Shown: in pieces, positions 60,766 through 64,000 of the stretch
Position numbering within the stretch: the first letter of the stretch is position 1
Layout of the letters: each line of letters starts with the position of its first letter
Origin: Zygnema cylindricum
Lineage: Eukaryota; Streptophyta; Zygnematophyceae; Zygnematales; Zygnemataceae
Length of the DNA: 64,000 bases
Assembly: GCA_037447655.1 (NCBI GenBank)
Contig: JBBHKE010002292.1
Location: 370,315-434,314, forward strand
Reading direction: 5' to 3'
Translations under genes and position numbers: made by a program
Notes under the pieces: model-generated
The model's input: only the letters and a program-made list of their open reading frames with translations
Databases searched by the model: none
Told to the model about the DNA's origin: nothing

Positions 60766-62950
60766 GTGTTGATATTTTGTAGATTAAAAGCATTTCGGAC
60801 GATATAGTCAAAAGACAAATTTCGTTAATTTTTTAAAATATTTTTCTAAGCATATACTAGGTCATAAATGCGGCTGGCTGTCGTGCATGAGAGACTAGAA
60901 AGAGCAAACATGCATCCCTACCAGCAAAGTCATGCTCCAAACATATATACAAACAAAAATGAATGAGACGGGCAAAATGTATATACAACATGCAAAAGAA
61001 TAAAGGTGAAGATGACGAAAGAATAAAAAGGGAAGAATACTCCCTTAGCAAGAAGTGAATCCTATAATTATACTCAGCCACAAGGTAGCCACTAGGCTCT
61101 TGGGTCTTCAACGTATTCTTTACAAGAGTTATCTCGTACGAAAGCAACGAAGCAAAATAAATAATTCCAACCAAAAACAAGGAAAACTCAAAATTCAGCC
61201 AAAATTCACCCTTCCATTCCCAACCGAAAATACAAACAACACAAAACAAACACCCAAACCGTCTAGCTGTCCGTGGGAAGGGCAGCCGGATCCGGATGCT
61301 TCTCCACACGAACTCCAATCCACCACTTCCCAAAAATGACACAAGTTGGAGGGAAACCTTCCGGACTTGGCTTTGAGCCGCGTGGATTAAAAGCGTGGGC
61401 AGAATTACAAGGGAGAATGTGCGTAAACTATCTAGCCTCTACAGCTAGCTAGCAAAAGAAAGGAAGAAACTTGAGCAATCGGTGAGAGAGAGAGCAAGAG
61501 NNNNNNNNNNGGGGATGATTAGGCGATAGAAACAGAGAAAACACATAGAATTTAACAGTAGGAAGAAGTAAAAAAATTATATATTTCATGATAATATCTT
61601 TTTACAACGTTAAACTAAAACAAAAAATTATCTAAGGCCTATTAATATACAATAGTAAACAAAGCTCTAAATAGTATTGAATTCCTAACGTTTCTGCTTC
61701 TACCTCAGAAATCCTCCTTAAAAAAATTTAAAAACCTTCATATTTTACACACACTAACTAAGTATCAACGGTATATGACAAGAAATATAGATCCATGAAA
61801 GGCTCCTCAAGGTATAATCCATGCGCTTTTGTACGCTCGAATACCTTCAATATGGTATTTTCTTCTTCCTTACGATCGTATGGGTGCTCTCCAATACAAC
61901 AGGCAGTCGTATATAAGCTCATAGTCGATGACAATTTAAGATACACAAAAGAGACAAAGATAGCGGATTAGTAGGGGGTATATGGGCTTGACAAAGGGAC
62001 AGAGAGAGAGACTAAAGGAGTATGTCATATTCGGAGATGGCAATGAAATGTATGGAGACATAGCGACAGAGTGATGGTGGATGGTAAACGACTAGGGAGA
62101 TAAATAAGGCGTACGCGCGAGAAGGGAGATAAAATGGAAGATGGAGTGACAAAAATTCAGGGAGGGCACGCGATACAGATGTAGGGAGGAATGATAAATG
62201 TTTGATTGAAAGACATAGATAACAGGATGGAGAGCAAAGATGAGAGGGAAACAGGTGTGAAACGATGAGTAAAAATTCAAGAGGGAAGACGGGAAAAACT
62301 ACCGACGAGGTAGTGAATTACGAAATAAGCCGGACACAAAACAAAAAAGAGAGTAAAATGGGGAAAAAACGAGTCAAAACGAAAAACAAAGAAATGATAT
62401 GAGACAGAACGAGGGAGAGAGAGAAAGTGGGAAGAAGAGAGTGAGAGAGAAGAGTAAGGAAAGGGAATGGGAACAAATGTGTGAGACAAACAATTAGTAC
62501 ATGGGGAGGTTAAGAGCTAAAGAGGTTGAGAGAATGAAAGAGGAAGAATAAGGAGGTAGAGAGCGCAGGAGAGATGAATAAACATATTGAGATGCGCACT
62601 TACCAATGATTTCCTAATAATCCCGAAAAAATTTAGCGACGACGTTGGCTCGGACTTCCTTGTTGTTACGCCATAGTACAGTCTACTGTACTACTGCTGT
62701 AAAACCTAAAAAGAGGAATAGATTACTCGATGCCGCAAGACTAAGCGAGGCGGCGGGGCGATGATCCGCATCCTGCCCAAAAAATGGCCACGTCGTGTAA
62801 AACTGGATCTGCGAGATTCAAAAGCCTACCACCAAGAAATGAGGATGTGGTTGGGATTTGTCTGACCACAAAATCTTTTTTTGTGTTTTGTCCGCATATG
62901 CCGTTGGTTTGTTACCATTTCTCGTTTTCAAGGCGCCGCGTTTTTTCAAT
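60766..62950. other. Intergenic; purine-rich tracts and assembly gap, no supported gene
   Basis: An ORF of 161 codons (61342-60857, minus) contains hydrophobic stretches but no recognisable domain or splice context, so I do not call it. 61470-61500 is GAGAGA-rich and runs into an N-gap (61501-61510). 62000-62580 is purine-rich (GGGAGAGAGAAAG-like). Confidence 0.4.
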
Positions 62951-63299
62951 TATAAATTTTGTAACTTCACTCTAATATTTACACAATATGACACTAATTC
63001 GTTGTCGTTTTGTGAAACATAACCCATTTTAAAGTCAAACTTAACTCTAATAAGCGTCTATTTCGTTCAAAGGTCTGGTATTACCGTTATGTTCACTTTT
63101 TACCATTTAATACTGTCAACATATACTCTATTAATCTAGCAGGCTCTCAAATAGAGTTAAAAAGGCACTGTATTACACTTAACATTCCGCGACTATCAAC
63201 ATGTGTAAGTATGCAACGCTACGTTGACGTAACATGGACAGTTTTTAGCATGTGCACATGTTTTCCATTCACACTGTCAGACACAAAAACGAACTTTTG

Positions 63300-63610
63300 A
63301 AGATATGCGTACACCTATTTTACAAACTCGATTACAATATTTTTCTAAACGTAACTTTGTATGCGACCGACATAAGTTAACCACAATTTCCGTACGGATT
63401 TCGGTAACGAAGTACACTGTTGTACGAACAAACTACTTCCGTACACCACACTATTCACGAAACAAGTACGGTAAAACCATTGACGCTAATTTACAAGAAC
63501 CGTAATTAACGTCAAAGATAAATTAGATTCATTCACTGTATTTCGGGTATCAATGTCAAAATTTTGGGGTGCCGATATAGCGTACATAAGGCTAATAACG
63601 ATTCACGGTG
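63300..63610. mobile_element. TA-family element, right end clear, left end not found
   Basis: The right end GCTAATAACGATTCACGGTG is followed by TA (63611-63612). It shares the CAAAATTTTGGGGTGCCGATA block with 60565-60763. The interior is rich in GTACG words like other copies. The start is a placeholder, since no left terminus could be placed. Confidence 0.5.
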
Positions 63611-63728
63611 TACTTAACTTTTGAGTCAAGTGTACTATACTTCCAGTAGAAGTAGGAAAACAACCTAGAGTGTGCTTAAATAAACGATTGTGCGCCTAGT
63701 ACCTCCATCCTGAATCTGAGCGTAACTA

Positions 63729-64000
63729 CACCGCGAATCATTATTAGTGTCAAAGTTTAAATAGTGTTGAAGAAGATTTACTGTACGTGATGCTAATTAA
63801 GAATTTGATTTTTTTCGAAAAAAAGGTGTATTCTAATTTCGGCGATATTGCTAATTTGGGAACAGCAAAAATGGAATATTCACTGTACGATTATACACAT
63901 TAATATATGTATTCGTATAAAATATAAGAAATCGTACGCCGTCGCGAGTTATAAAAATACGTACATGCCATACTATTTTACGTGTCTGAATAATCCCGTT
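63729..64000. mobile_element. TA-family element, 538-bp class, cut by window end
   Basis: It starts CACCGCGAATCATTATTAG after TA (63727-63728) and is colinear with the left half of 8004-8541. Its 100-bp left flank duplicates 56900-57006. Confidence 0.85.

Noticed and set aside
60857-61342. 161-codon minus-strand ORF with hydrophobic stretches
   Set aside because: No motif, no convincing splice context, and surrounding sequence is repeat-like; left as intergenic.

Overview
This is a nuclear window from a eukaryote whose genes contain GT-AG introns. It is AT-rich, gene-poor and full of transposons. The group cannot be fixed from sequence alone. A plant-like Ty1/copia element, degenerate CCCTAAA-type telomere-like repeats and the style of a LINE remnant lean towards the green lineage (an alga or non-seed plant), but this is inference. 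Two short N-gaps (1191-1200, 61501-61510) show it is a draft assembly.

Layout. 1-10.1 kb is a nest of DNA transposons: hAT-like elements with 8-bp target duplications, a TTAA-duplicating element, PIF/Harbinger-like palindromic elements, and a large family of short elements with CACCG...CGGTG ends flanked by TA. It also holds tandem repeats and one LINE remnant. 10.1-12.6 kb shows no gene. 12.6-31.3 kb is a single large minus-strand gene. A 27-exon model, whose phases agree at every junction, gives about 2519 aa: a proline-rich/RS-rich N-terminus, a dynamin-like (SLIP-GC-like) P-loop GTPase region and a long C-terminus with a Tudor-like segment. One intron holds a ~540-bp CCCCTC repeat. 31.3-33.7 kb is a divergent intergenic region with an inserted TA-family element. 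33.7-39.2 kb is a five-exon plus-strand gene for a PLP-dependent cysteine synthase-like protein (541 aa) with an N-terminal membrane anchor.

39.2-46.4 kb is intergenic, with an old LINE fragment, a decayed TA-family element and a 100-bp AT microsatellite. 47.2-53.3 kb holds a retrotransposon gag with zinc knuckles, followed by a decayed Ty1/copia gag-pol with several in-frame stops and a lost RT aspartate. A 220-bp direct repeat lies on both sides of it. 53.3-64 kb is again transposon territory: TA-family copies, an inverted second copy of the TTAA element, and a hAT element inside telomere-like repeats.

The two host genes are divergently arranged and have no evident functional link. No RNA gene, CRISPR array or bacterial-type operon was seen. 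Exon boundaries were read by eye from splice signals and phase, so the gene models are inferences.
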